A stretch of 64,000 nt of DNA from Euonymus europaeus (taxonomy: Eukaryota > Streptophyta > Magnoliopsida > Celastrales > Celastraceae): contig OY756958.1 of the NCBI GenBank assembly GCA_963580455.1, positions 26,486,501 to 26,550,500 of the forward strand, in the 5' to 3' direction. Below are positions 13,841 through 27,600 of the stretch, piece by piece. How positions within the stretch are numbered: position 1 is the stretch's first letter; each line of letters opens with the position of its first letter. The translations under genes were made by a program, and so were the position numbers. The notes under the pieces are model-generated. The model saw only the letters and a program-made list of their open reading frames with translations, made no database searches and was not told the origin of the DNA.

Positions 13841-14723
13841 CAATGTTTTTAATACCGTGCCGGTCATCGAACCGGTGTGATGACCGGTTCAAGGTTCAAC
13901 CGGTCGGCAAGCTCCAAATTGCAAATTGAGGTGGAGCCTGGTCAGTGGCGTGCATTGCTCCAGTGCTCCTCGACTCCTCCACATCCACACTCCTCCAGAG
14001 GCACAAAGCCACTGCACCACTGCTCCTCTAATCAATTTAGGCACGGGAGCTCCTCCAGCTCCAAGCTCCAGCAACGAACTCGGACGCACGGCGAACACAG
14101 AACCAGGAGAAGCAAACACAACTCGGGAGAAGCAGAAAATAGCAGAACCAGGAGAAGCAAACAAAGCTCGGGAGAAGCAGAAAATCAAGAAGCACCAGAA
14201 ATCAAATCAGAAAAAGACTCGCGCAAAACCAAATCAGAAAAAGACTCGCGCAAATCAAATCAGAAGGCACTGCTCGTCGGAACTCGCCGAAAATCGCCCT
14301 CCTCCGCACTCGGTCAACCCAGACTCGCACAAAACCTCGCGTTTGGTCACGCGCGATACCAGAACAATCTGTCGCTCGGTCGCGCGACACCAGAACAAGG
14401 AACGAGACTCTCGCTCGGTCGGGCGACACCAGAACCTGGGCACCTGTCGACTCGCCTTGCAGCCACCAGACGACTCGCCTGATGCAAGCAACGAACCTGG
14501 ACTCGGCGACAGAGACGCAGACGACGGCGACAAAGACGCAGAGAGGCAGAGAGCCTGCCGCTGCCAGACCCAGAGACGCAACTTCGAAAACGGAAAACAG
14601 GAAAAGTTTTCGATTTTACTTTTTTGTTGCCCTAAACCGGGCTTCCCCGGTTTAACTGCTCTTCCGGACCGGACAGGTCACCGGTTCACGGTTCGACCGG
14701 CCAGTCCGGCTTCAAAAACATTG
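13841..14723. mobile_element. Non-autonomous hAT-type DNA transposon, 883 bp
   Basis: The element starts CAATGTTTTT and ends AAAAACATTG, with longer imperfect terminal inverted repeats rich in CCGGT motifs. It is flanked by a perfect 8-bp direct repeat, ACCTAAAC (13833-13840 and 14724-14731), the target-site duplication size of hAT elements. The interior is GC-rich, unlike its AT-rich surroundings, and is built of short tandem repeats (a unit of about 45 bp near 14095-14190; a repeated GCTCGGTCGSGCGACACC block near 14355-14440). A 267-codon open frame across it is a by-product of high GC and repetition; no transposase motif is visible. Confidence 0.85.
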
Positions 14724-14731
14724 ACCTAAAC

Positions 14732-15644
14732 CCGATATAAATTTTTGTTTCTTCCGAATTTCACTAGGGGCCCTCCCCTCTGTCAAATACTGCACATCTG
14801 CCTTTGGACAAAGGTGTTTGGGAATCGAAAATCATAAAGATCAGCCCAGTTTGAAATTTCAGTTAATCCTAATCGTTGAATTATATGCATAGGATTCAAG
14901 TCAATGCGTTGACTCCATAAGATTTCATGTATGATGCACATAAAATTCTACGAAATCCTGTGTGTAGAACTCAACAACTATACTAGTTTAACTAGGATAC
15001 TAACGGCTGGGTTGCTATCATAACTGTTTAGAAATTTGACAAAGTTGCATTGATACTCATAATTTTTCCCCCTTTGGCTCAAAACATGTACACTTCCACT
15101 CGGGAATACTGTTTCATCAAAAATATTCACCACGTGATCATCAATGGTTAATTTGTCATGCATGTTACATCAATAGACCTACAAAAACAATATTATTCTA
15201 ATTTGGCAATTGACTCATTCGTGTTATTTGTTAAATATTGTTTACCTCTCAAGAGTCAAGACATGCTGCCAACTTCTTTCTGAACGTTCAAACAATCCAT
15301 ATTCTCCCATTCAACTTTGCTTATATTACTGCCTGACTAACCGGCCATTGAAGATTATTGCATGCTTTTATTGCTTCTTTTCTTTAAATCAATGTAATTT
15401 TGAATAAACAAAATGTGTCACTGAAGAAGATAGATATCTCACTGAAATAAAATAGGCTTTGATTTATTGGATTGCCACACACCCACCCAAATATCCAAAT
15501 CATCCACCATTTAATTTGTCCAAGAACAACAATTCAAAGAATCCTAATCGTCAGTCACGATACACATTGCACACGCAACCATAGAACCACATTCAGAAAA
15601 AGGGGTATTTTCTTTAAATAGAAAAGAAAAGGGGGGTATTTTCG
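14732..15644. other. Intergenic 3' of CYP710A, no gene seen
   Basis: This is AT-rich single-copy-looking DNA that should include the CYP710A 3' UTR on its right side. Short frames on either strand have no recognisable content. Confidence 0.4.
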
Positions 15645-17159
15645 TCACACTGAAGAAAAATTGGGATAACGTACGCTACGCCTAGAGAGGGAAACCATGC
15701 ATCCGTCTTTAGGAATGATAGTCGGGCTATAAATGATCTCATCACAGCCGTCCGTTTTGTGCCTCTTGAAATCAAGAAACGTGGTGAACATCGCGATGAA
15801 GAGGACGAGATGATTCAAAGCATACCTCTGGCCCACACACTGGTGGGCTCCGGCTCCAAACGCCAGGAAGTTCCTCTTGAAAACCCTGTCCTCTTGCCGC
15901 TCCTCCGAAAATCGGTCCGGGTCGAACCGGTCCGCATCGGTGAATCCCTGAAACGACGATTCGAAATTGGAGGGAAACACAAGCGTTCCCTTTGGGATTG
16001 TGTACGACTCGGTTAGGGCGAAGTCCTGCAGGGCCATGTGAGGGACCATCGTCGCTGGCGGCCTGTACCTAATCACCTCACGAGCCACCGCCTGCGTGTA
16101 CTTCATTTGCCTAATTTGGTCCATTGTTATCAACGAATTCGACTCCGGAGACCAGATTCTAGAGACTTCCTCTCGAACCTTCGCAACCACCTTGGGGTGC
16201 GCGTCCAGCAGAGTCACCGCCCATAACACGGACGAAGAAGAAGCATCTTGAGCGGCGAAGAGGAAATCGAAGAGGTGCATGCCGGTTATACGACTGCTGA
16301 AGTGAGCCAGTGATCCTTCCCCGGCGTCGGCGGAGGCGGTAATTTCTCTGAATGTATCCTGCATCCAGTAGTCTATCAAACAAGTTGGTTCGTGACCTTT
16401 CTCCATTCTCTTCATACTCTGCTCCGCCGAGACCGCTAGGGTTTCCACCAGGCGGTCGACTGCGAGCCTCGCTTTTCGAAAAGCGAATCCAGGAAAGTCA
16501 ACTGGTAGACTCATGGTGCCTACATTGAATGCGAAATAATCGTGTTTGAAAATCTCTCTGTCTTCCTGACTCAGGTACGGACCGACGAAAACGGTTTGAG
16601 AAGTCTCGAGATTCATGTCGCGGACTAGAAATCGAAGAGGGATTGGATTATCAGGATCATTCGCCGGTAGCTTCTCCCATGTCCGCAAGTGTTTGAGGAT
16701 TATAATCTGTTGCAAGCAAGCATAGGTGGAGAGCGCCTTGGGAGTGAAATTGGGAGCAATCCGGTGGCGCATATCCTTATGCTCCTGGCCGAACAAGTAT
16801 ATCAAGTTGTGCTCTCCGAAGAGTTTCTTGCCAAATGGGTGGCCGACTATCATGAACGCATCGGAGCGCACATTAGCGAAGATAAGGTGTGAGAGCTCTG
16901 TGTCACGGATAAAGACCATGAACTTGCCGAGCAAGTAATTGGCGGAGAATCCGGAGCCGGACTTTGCCAACTCCGCCTGGACCTGCCAGAAACGAGTCGG
17001 GTTCCGGACCATTGAGACTGCATTGCCCAAAAATGGAAAGACGAAGAGAGGTCCTCGAAGGTTTCGTTTCTTTATCAAGAAAATAATCTGTTCTAGGAAG
17101 AGAAAGAAAGCTAAGAGAGAGACAAGATAGGAGGCTATAGAGGACAAGAGGGAGCTCAT
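15645..17159 (-). CDS. CYP710A: Cytochrome P450 CYP710A, sterol C-22 desaturase, 504 aa, intronless
   Basis: One uninterrupted frame of 504 residues. It has an N-terminal membrane anchor (residues 5-28), the start [15 protein letters not shown] typical of CYP710A, an I-helix [15 protein letters not shown], the K-helix ExxR in [10 protein letters not shown], the [15 protein letters not shown] meander, and the haem loop [17 protein letters not shown] with Cys441 as the haem ligand. CYP710A enzymes in the ER introduce the C-22 double bond into the sterol side chain, making stigmasterol from beta-sitosterol. Lack of introns is usual for this family. The region before the I-helix (about residues 265-285) is variable in the family and slightly longer here than I recall for Arabidopsis. 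Nothing suggests inactivation. Confidence 0.96.
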   Translation of the reverse strand: MSSLLSSIASYLVSLLAFFLFLEQIIFLIKKRNLRGPLFVFPFLGNAVSMVRNPTRFWQVQAELAKSGSGFSANYLLGKFMVFIRDTELSHLIFANVRSDAFMIVGHPFGKKLFGEHNLIYLFGQEHKDMRHRIAPNFTPKALSTYACLQQIIILKHLRTWEKLPANDPDNPIPLRFLVRDMNLETSQTVFVGPYLSQEDREIFKHDYFAFNVGTMSLPVDFPGFAFRKARLAVDRLVETLAVSAEQSMKRMEKGHEPTCLIDYWMQDTFREITASADAGEGSLAHFSSRITGMHLFDFLFAAQDASSSSVLWAVTLLDAHPKVVAKVREEVSRIWSPESNSLITMDQIRQMKYTQAVAREVIRYRPPATMVPHMALQDFALTESYTIPKGTLVFPSNFESSFQGFTDADRFDPDRFSEERQEDRVFKRNFLAFGAGAHQCVGQRYALNHLVLFIAMFTTFLDFKRHKTDGCDEIIYSPTIIPKDGCMVSLSRRSVRYPNFSSV

Positions 17160-17220
17160 TTTTGCAAAAGACAGGGTACTTGCAAGGTTTCAGACTTCAG
17201 AGGGTATATACGTGGCTCTG

Positions 17221-17228
17221 TATATATA
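17221..17228 (-). promoter_or_regulatory. TATA box of CYP710A
   Basis: TATATATA lies 62 bp before the ATG, implying a short 5' UTR of about 30-35 nt. A second TATATA (17205-17210) is closer to the start and is less likely. Confidence 0.6.
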
Positions 17229-17321
17229 GACGAAGAGGAAATGTAGGAGTTCATGTAGGAGTTCGTGCATGTTTTATCTATGGAAGGTTAGATTGACAAA
17301 GGATTGAGATACACTCGAGTC

Positions 17322-17929
17322 AAGGGATGGCAATGAGTGGGTATTCTTTCATTTAAGAAATATCAAAATCATTATCGTTTATGTACCCTATACCAAAACT
17401 GTTCCAAAACTGTTTAAAAAATCATTTAGATTTCCAAGACCAGAATCTTTCCATAACCGTTTATCGCCGGGTACCAATTCACTGTTTAACTTTTTCAATT
17501 TCTTTCATAATTGATTGAATAATATTTTCAAACACTCAATATATATTTATAAACTATGAAAATCTATAACAAAAAATCAAACAATTGGATTAGTGGTTAA
17601 GTGATTTAGTTTTGTATACATGTGTAAGGTTCAAATCTCTTCTCTAACTTGTATACTGTATTTTTAAGAATTTACTTGAAATTAAGGGTTGGGTCGGGCC
17701 GGATTTGTTATGGTTATGGATACGATTTCGGTTCGGGTACCCTAACTATTTATTAATCGGTTCGGGTATCCTAAATCCGGCATCAAATACCAAAACCAAC
17801 CCGAAACCGTGACGAATTTGAAAATAAAAACCAAAACCGTTTCCAAACCCTATAGGATCGGTTTTCGGATTTTAAACGGATCGGATACCCTACGGATAGT
17901 GCACGAATCGGGTTTTTTTGCCATCCCTA
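17322..17929. mobile_element. hAT-type MITE, about 608 bp, with a nested SINE-like insertion
   Basis: The ends are AAGGGATGGCAA and TTGCCATCCCTA, the RAGGGATGGCAA type common in plant hAT elements. They are flanked by a perfect 8-bp repeat, CTCGAGTC (17314-17321 and 17930-17937). The interior has the GGGTNCGGGT-like repeats often seen in this group. It contains a tRNA-like block (17585-17665). It carries no open frame of note. Confidence 0.85.
17585..17665 (+). repeat. tRNA-derived SINE-like repeat inside the hAT MITE
   Basis: A box-A-like GGATTAGTGGTTAAG at 17587-17601 and a box-B-like GGTTCAAATCT at 17628-17638 are spaced as in polymerase III promoters. Target duplications were not found, so the insertion could be old or the match partly fortuitous. 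Confidence 0.5.
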
Positions 17930-18182
17930 CTCGAGTCCTTCATTTTCTTATTTTTTATATATAAAATAATTTTTATAAGAGCATAGGTTATATGCAAATA
18001 TGTCACTGAAAGATGAAATTATTTGCAATTAAGTTACTCATCGAAAAACATTTCAATTTTTATCACTCAATGTTTCGATTATAAACAATTGAGTCACTCT
18101 GATTCAATTTCTCGATGAGCTCTGACGTTTAACGATTTTAATGACGTGGACGATTTGACATGGCAATTCAGCTGACGTGGAT

Positions 18183-18185
<3 letters not shown>

Positions 18186-18218
<33 letters not shown>
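18186..18218. repeat. (TA)n microsatellite
   Basis: An uninterrupted TA run of about 33 bp inside the long-TIR element. Confidence 0.9.
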
Positions 18219-18219
<1 letters not shown>

Positions 18220-18934
18220 CTGAAAACACAGGATTTTACGCGCGTCCAACAAAAAAAATCTCTCTCGTTGTCTCCCATTCAGCACAACAGTTGAACCTAG
18301 GTTTTTTTTTCTTCCGTTAGTGCTAGATATCCCTAATGCATGCATAGCACATGTAGCAATTATCATAGCCACAAGATTTGGCTCCATTTTCAAATTCGAA
18401 AAATCAAAATCATGACTTCCAATCACTAGAGATACTTAGGGATACAAACTTACAAAGTCTTAGGGATATTCAGCATTTTCGTTTTTTTCACTTTGCTCAA
18501 TTTCGTCTAAGATTGACTTCAAGAAGGATTGTGATTCGCGATTGTAGTTCTATGGAGGTTTTTCGTGCTTGAAGATGGAGGGCTTCTGTTGTAAATCTTG
18601 CATCAAATCGATTAAGAATAATGAACCAGTGATAGACGTGATCTGTGAAGCCTGGATCTTTGAATTCAATGAAAGAAACTTTCAAAAGGGGTTGCCCCCA
18701 CAAAAGAAAATAGAATGATTGGGGGCAGAAGCCCTCCATATCTTATGCATAAAAAAGGCTACATGAGCCTACTGGTTCTTCTTATGGGACAGTACCAAAA
18801 AATAATTGAAATTGAAATAAGGACTGATACCAAGGTCTCATATTGCTAACATGTGGAAGTTGTTATCTATTGATAAGTAGGATAAATTTCTTCCTTAATC
18901 AGTCAATAAATTTTTAAATAAAAAAATTATTGTA

Positions 18935-19320
18935 CTTGTTGGTTACAATCAGCCCATATGAGATCATTGGTTAAGCTTATTAAATCTGTGTATGCCACTT
19001 TGCTAAGTTCTTATCAATTACTATTATAGTGTTCGGTCTTTCAGATATGGGACTGGATTGGGCCGCCATGTAAAGGGCTATCAGTGGATCTGATGGTACA
19101 AATAAAGACTCAAGTCCAGTGAAAGACCCCCACTGAATGCAAACAATATGGTCCTTCGTCCTGGTATGGGACCGGACTAAGCCAGATTTTCTATGCAAAA
19201 AAGTTTATTAGGCTTGTTGATTACAACCAGTATATATGTGATCATTGATTGTTCTTGTTGGATGATTGAGTCTACTAAATGTGTGTATAGACGCACACTT
19301 GACTAGGTTCTTATCAAGGG
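18935..19320. repeat. Diverged direct duplication inside the long-TIR element
   Basis: The block starting TTGTTGGTTACAATCAG (about 18937) and ending near TAAGTTCTTATCAA recurs as TTGTTGATTACAACCAG (about 19215) and TAGGTTCTTATCAA, about 279 bp later. Both copies are linked to a GGTATGGGACCGGACT-like motif. They share roughly 75% of bases by eye. Confidence 0.5.
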
Positions 19321-20258
19321 CACCTGAGTCTTTAACTGGAATCACGACGGATCTGTGGCAGATTTGGTGAAGATTGGCTCAAGGGATGGCGAGATCTGCT
19401 AAAGATCGGTGGATTCGATGTCCTTCAGGATCTTGAATATCTCAAGCTCGGCCACCGCAACAGATTTAGCTGCGACGAAGTTGCCGCGATTCCAGATCCG
19501 ACTAATCTCGGCCAAATCGGATAAAGTTCCTTACTAAGAAGCTCTGCTAGATCTGCTTGATTCAACGAAGCTCGGCCGGATCTTCATTCTTCATTTTTTT
19601 TTCTTTTCCAAAGTACTTTATTTTTTAAAATATATACACGTTGTAATATGAACACATTCACATTTGTTTTACAATTTTAACAGAAAACAAATTTTTAAAA
19701 TTGTAAATAATTCCATGCCAACTCAGTCGTGATTTGACTGTACACATACATACCAAAATTTTAAAAATATATATATACTAAAAATTAGTGCCACGTCAGA
19801 AATTCATATCATCAATAACGTTGCACGTAAGCTCTGGTTATCTAAAAATTGATCTAGAGTGATTTAATTGCTAGCATCTCCAATGATAGTCACTCCAAAT
19901 TTTTCAGCGCGGTCCCACTTTTATTAGAACATAACACGACTCTTAATGCAGTCATATCAACAAAATACATATTTCAATACAATTTTTTTTAATTTTCATT
20001 CACAAATACTCTAAATATCAAGCATCAATATTATTTCTCTCATACTTTTCTACCATTTTATACATTTTTCAATACAATTTTTTCAAATCGCTCTCTGCAC
20101 ACTCCAAAATTTTCAGCATTATTATCAAGTATTCCATTACACTTGCTCTTATAATTGAAACATTGAGTGGTCAAATATTTAAAGTTTTCTCCTTTGAGTG
20201 ACCTAATCGTAATTAGCTTCATCTTTTAGTGACCTATTTATACAAAACCCTAAGAGCA

Positions 20259-20541
20259 GAGTACTCAAAAAAATAATAAATATTTTGTATTTTGTGCCGA
20301 ATAAAGAAAAACAATTTCATTAAATCAAATGATTGAAAAACCTATTAAGTCCATTGTACGCAAAGTGTTGGTGCCCTATGAACGAGGGTAGGTTGGTTGA
20401 ATAAAATTGATGAGATTGCGAGCGGATATGGTTGCAGAGTAGGAGACGAAAGAAGATGGCAAGAGTCGACGAAACCTTTTCTGTTGGGAAGGTGAGAATT
20501 CGTAAAAATGTTTTTATTTTTCTCATCTTGTTCGAAAGAAC
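20259..20541. other. Short spacer between transposons
   Basis: This interval lies between the long-TIR element and a PIF/Harbinger MITE. A frame starting at 20456 (MARVDETFSVGK) runs into the MITE and matches nothing I know; it may be a gene remnant. Confidence 0.35.
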
Positions 20542-20544
20542 TAA

Positions 20545-21129
20545 GGGTATGTTTGGTTTTGAGAATTGGGGTGGAATTGAGGTGGTTTATGAAATGGAGC
20601 ATTTCATTCCATCATTTGGTTGTATTAAATTTTGAGGAATGCTCCATTTCATTCCTTCATTCCTCTCTCTTACTTTTTCATTCTCACATTTTGAATAGCC
20701 CATTCCACATGGAATGAGCTGCAAAATGACAATTTTGACCATAATTAATATATTTTTATTAATTAATATTAATTGATATATTAATTAATATATTGTTATT
20801 AATGGATATTAATTAATATATTGTTATTTTATTTTAATTTGTTAATTATATATAATTAGAAATACATATTAATTAATATATCACTATTTTATTTTAATTT
20901 CTTAATTATATAATTTGTTAATTTTGACTACATTTTGTTTTAATTTGTTAATTATATATAATTAGAAATGCCCAAATAAGTATATGTTGATTATACATAA
21001 TTATAAATGAAGGACATAATGGACAAAACACAATTTTATTCTCATTCTCATTCCCAGTTTTTATACATACCAAACGTGAGAATCGAAATCTCATTCTCAC
21101 TCAAACCATTCTAAAAACCAAACGACCCC
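20545..21129. mobile_element. PIF/Harbinger (Tourist-like) MITE, 585 bp
   Basis: The left end GGGTATGTTTGGTTTTGAGAAT is complementary to the right end ATTCTAAAAACCAAACGACCCC. It is flanked by the 3-bp target duplication TAA (20542-20544 and 21130-21132). GGGNNYGTTTGG ends with a TAA/TTA target are diagnostic of Tourist-like elements. The interior is AT-rich with repeated TTAATTAATAT units and no coding content. Confidence 0.85.
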
Positions 21130-21132
21130 TAA

Positions 21133-21970
21133 GTTTTTCCTTGTTAACTCAGCGTGAGGCTCTTGTCTAATTGCTAACCCTAATATAATTACGACAAGTT
21201 AGGAGTAATGGGATTGACACCGTACGTATAATATGAGAGAGTTAGGAAGAGGAGTTGAGTAAAGGAGATGAATGGATAATCCTGGATTTTGTGATTTCTA
21301 ACTTTGCTCATCATATTCCCTCTTGCTTGTTTGAATGGTAATCGATGGGGTGGCCACAGATGATCATGAAAACGTGTACTGAATCTGGTTCTCGATTTCT
21401 TCTTGTATTTTATATAGTTTGGCGTATGCTCTGTCATCTGTGTAGGTACGTAGGACTAGGACCATACTCAACATTTAAGATCTAATAACAGAGTTCATGT
21501 ATTTGGATCCAGTTAGTTGCTGAGGATTACTTCACTGAATACCGGTGTTGTTAAACAAACACCCCAAACCTATAAACCCTACCACACCCCCTATCAACCT
21601 ATCCCATCACCTACCATCAATCATTTTATATCTAATATTTGTTGCACGTACAACTCCTTCCATTCCAGTTGGCCACAAACGAAACATGACATCCTTTCAT
21701 GTTCTTGACTTTGGATTTATTTCAAAATTAGATTCATTGGAGTTGAAATTAAAATGTCACCCAAAAAAATAGAAAAACATAATTAAACTCAGCAGAAAAA
21801 ATCCTATTAAAAAAAATAATTATGAGAGAAATTCTTAAAGAGTGTTCAAATTCTAAGGAAGAGAAGTAGGAGCAGAGCCAGGGATCCAGGGAGGAGCTGT
21901 GAAGCAGTCGGTGCTTCGGACGAGGCACAATGGACGAGGCAGGGGTACTAGGGTAGGAGCAGGAGTTGCC
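21133..21970. other. Intergenic between MITEs, no gene seen
   Basis: Short frames on both strands (for example 21189-21437 and 21517-21772) have no recognisable features. The right side (about 21860-21970) is purine-rich low-complexity sequence. Confidence 0.35.
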
Positions 21971-21973
21971 TTA

Positions 21974-22289
21974 GGGCAATTGCAATAAACAAATTTCTTT
22001 TTTTCATTAAAAATTAATTTTGGATCTCATTTTTATTGTATAAAAATTCAAATCACATATTCATTTACATCATTAAAACACATTTTTCAATACAACAACC
22101 TTAACAAAATTACACAAAAATCAATACCGAATCTCTCTTTTTTTTTACAAAAAGTAAAGTCAAGTCACATAAATATTTACATCATCAAAACACATATTTC
22201 AATATAATTACATCATAAAAAACACATCTTCTTATACATTTTGCCTTCTCCTAAAAATCTATCTTAAAAATCTAACATTGCAATTGTCC
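21974..22289. mobile_element. PIF/Harbinger-type MITE, 316 bp
   Basis: The ends GGGCAATTGCAAT and ATTGCAATTGTCC are inverted copies with one mismatch, flanked by TTA (21971-21973 and 22290-22292). The interior is AT-rich and has two diverged copies of a TTTACATCATNAAAACACAT motif, but nothing coding. Confidence 0.8.
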
Positions 22290-22395
22290 TTACAAGGAGC
22301 TAGAGTCGAAGCCTTAGCAGGTGGAGTCAACCACAATAACGAAGAACATGAGAGGACAAAGGGACAAAAAGAAATAAGTTGACGAAAATGATATA

Positions 22396-22507
22396 TATCA
22401 CATGAGTTTGTATTTCATGAGATCTCACACGTTATTTCATTGTTATATTATAACAGAATACTTTATTCTATTGTAATATGAGATTTCATGTGATACAAAC
22501 TCATTGG
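22396..22507. repeat. Short inverted repeat
   Basis: ATGAGTTTGTATTTCATGAG at the left is answered by its near reverse complement (ATGTGATACAAACTCAT) at the right, with arms of about 26-30 bp around a loop of about 50 bp. It may be a small MITE; no target duplication was found. Confidence 0.55.
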
Positions 22508-22509
22508 AT

Positions 22510-23975
22510 ATAAAACACCTGTTAAGTTGGATTAACATATATAATTAATGAAATTAAAAAATAAAAAATTTGATAAAATGGCTAAAGGCTGACAAACTTT
22601 CTTTGCCTTTGATTTGACACAAAAGGTGATCTAGTTTAGGGGGGTTTCAATAGGGGTCCAAATAAAGTAAAATAAAAACCATACCCAAACCGTTTCCCCT
22701 ACAGTTACCCACAGGGTTTGAACCGAGAAACTCGTGGTACTGGTTACCCACTAGTCTAACCCTCAATCCCCGTGATTACGAACAAACATTTTCAATTTTG
22801 ACGGATGAACATTTTCAATTTTGGTTGTTGTGTTGACACTTCTCCCTCATTATATGACTCCAAGCTTCTCTAGATTTCATATTTGACATAGACTTAAGAC
22901 TGGTTCTTGGTATTAGAATTTAGAAGGCGATTCAAAACACTCAAAAGATTTAAGAAGAACAGATGATGATGATTCTATGCAGTAACAAACATGGATTAGT
23001 TAGCAATGATTGTTAAAAAAAGCATGAATTTGCGGCAGCTAGATTTTGGTAAACCAGTTGAATCAGCAGAGATGACCGGTCAGTCTTCGAAGAAGAGGAA
23101 ACATAAAACCAAGAGAGAATACAAATGAACTTGCTTGGATCCATAATATCTATGTCAACTCTCTCTCTTATTGCATTCAAAAGACTGCTTTCTAGATGTT
23201 CCCTCTAGATTTTTCTTGTTACTTCATTCTCTATTTCTATTTGAAAGAATCTTTTAGAAAAGTCTTGTTTCCGCCGGGCTAATAATACTAAAAGGAGAAA
23301 GTCACCTTTTCAATAGCAATTTCACTCCGATCTTTTATTGACAAGGAAAAGATTCAATCCTCTCGAGAAATATTTTTTTTGATCGGAATACGAATCCAAC
23401 CGAGGAATCCCTCAACTTAACTATTGAGGGAGAAAGGACTGGAAAGAATCACACTTTATACCATTGAATTATAATTGGTCCTAATCAATACAAAATTAAA
23501 ACCGATTATTTATTAGGAAAATAAGCCTCATTCGAAAAAACGAAAAACAAAATGTGCACTCTTTCTCGAGAGCGGTTCATGATTCTACATATTGGAATAC
23601 TCCACTTACCGATTTTGAGTTCTTTCTTCTTTCAATAACAAAAAAAATGCCCGACTAATTAATCCAATATTTGTACTCGTTCCGTTCACATGAGAATTAT
23701 CAAAATGGGGTTAAGTGTGGCTTAACCTTAATCAGGCAGCATAAATAGATGACTTCAAACAAAGATGAAGGGAGAATGACTTTCAACATTGCAAACATAA
23801 AGTTGACATGGATGGATGTAACTAACATTGAGAAAGGGACTTTCTGAACCCAATATCTTTTCTACAAAAGTTCAAATAGTTTTTTTTCCCAGGAAACGGA
23901 AACAAATCAACTGCAAAACTGAAAATGTAGACCCAACCATTACCCGTTGAAAAAGGCAAAATCGAACACCGTCCT
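22510..23975. other. Intergenic 3' of RPS14; possible organelle-derived segment
   Basis: No protein gene is seen. The part from about 23225 to 23700 differs in texture from its surroundings: mixed short motifs such as TTTCCGCCGGGCTAATAATA and CCGAGGAATCCCTCAACTTA resemble chloroplast intergenic DNA. I cannot confirm this without a search. The rest is ordinary AT-rich sequence and the RPS14 3' UTR. Confidence 0.3.
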
Positions 23976-26616
<2,641 letters not shown>

Positions 26617-26754
26617 GGCGGCAAGGATTCGCTAATGAGATATCTGATGTTTCGCAGGGAAGGTTCTCGCCTCTTGGTGCTTCCGAGGTAAAATGCCAGA
26701 ACCTAAGGAGAGGGGATGAGAATTAATTTCGGCCGCGTTTATATGAAAGTCGAT

Positions 26755-26762
26755 TAGGGTTT
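26755..26762 (-). promoter_or_regulatory. Telo-box of RPS14 promoter
   Basis: The minus strand reads AAACCCTA about 140 bp before the ATG. A possible TATA-like CATATAAAC is at about 26738-26746. This parallels the telo-box of the RPL18a gene in this window. Confidence 0.6.
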
Positions 26763-27600
26763 TACAAGGAGCGAGATAATGCGATTATTACACATTGGTC
26801 CTTTGTTATTTATAATTTTTTAAATTTACCCCTAGATTTCCTTCACTTTATTTATTTATTTATAATTTCTTAGTTTTCTAAATTTGTTCCTACAACTGAC
26901 ACCAAATATGATTTACCACATTGATGGATATGAATAGTGGATTGAATGTGTCGAGGCATTGCATTATATGGTTTTCTATAATCGACTCATCTAACAGCCA
27001 TTCATAAGTCGTTTTAGTCATTTTTCTTTTCCTTGTCTTCTCCTCCTTCTATTACTTCGTCAATAATTTAATTTTAAAAGTTTCACATCCATCACTCTCT
27101 ATTTCTAACATGACTGATTGAGAAATTACGTACTACAAAATTTTGTAAAATGACAAGATTAACAAGAAAGTTAACTCGTTGAACTTGGAAAACGTGATAC
27201 TCTCTACTCTTAAATATGGGATACCTTGTTGCAACACCTTATATTGAAACAAATGACTGCAAGAGATCCTTAATATCATCCACAATATGTCCAATGGGAG
27301 ATAGAGCATACTCATTAGATGTAATAATTATGAGCCTCAAAGAATCCAACCCGCAATCAAGTCCAACCGTCATCCACGCACAGAAGTCGTAGTTCGGCTA
27401 TAACCAAACCAAGGACTATGCCCCAAAACTTGTCTACAAGGTTGGGAGCGGCTTGCCTTTATTAATGAATCTTTGCTGGGATATTTTCCCGATGTGAAAC
27501 TTTTGTCCCTAAAATTAGAGACAAGAACATATACAAGAGTCTGTGTCAGATTTCGAGAGCACAGAACTATAACAATAATTAAGAGAAAATTGGAAATACT
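26763..27600. other. Intergenic, no gene seen
   Basis: This AT-rich stretch upstream of RPS14 has only short frames without recognisable content. The right side (27350-27600) may belong to the 3' part of the decayed LINE described next. Confidence 0.4.

Larger units (their letters stand above)
17984..20250. mobile_element. Long-TIR (Mutator-like) non-autonomous element, about 2.27 kb
   Basis: The first roughly 105 bp (from GGTTATATGCAAATATGTCACT through CACTCAATGTTTCGATTATA) are the reverse complement, with mismatches, of the last 105 bp (CACTCAATGTTTC equivalent near 20160 to the end). Flanks share TAAGAGCA at 17976-17983 and 20251-20258. Long TIRs and a target repeat of 8-9 bp suggest a Mutator-like element; hAT is possible. 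No transposase frame is visible. The interior holds a (TA)n tract, a diverged internal direct duplication and, near the right end, sequence that looks like a further nested MITE. Confidence 0.7.

Noticed and set aside
13926..14729. 267-codon open frame on the plus strand
   Set aside because: It lies almost wholly inside the hAT element, is made of repeats in high-GC DNA, overlaps other open frames on both strands, and matches no protein family.
15759..16383. Frames within CYP710A on both strands
   Set aside because: They overlap the conserved P450 frame and have no independent support.
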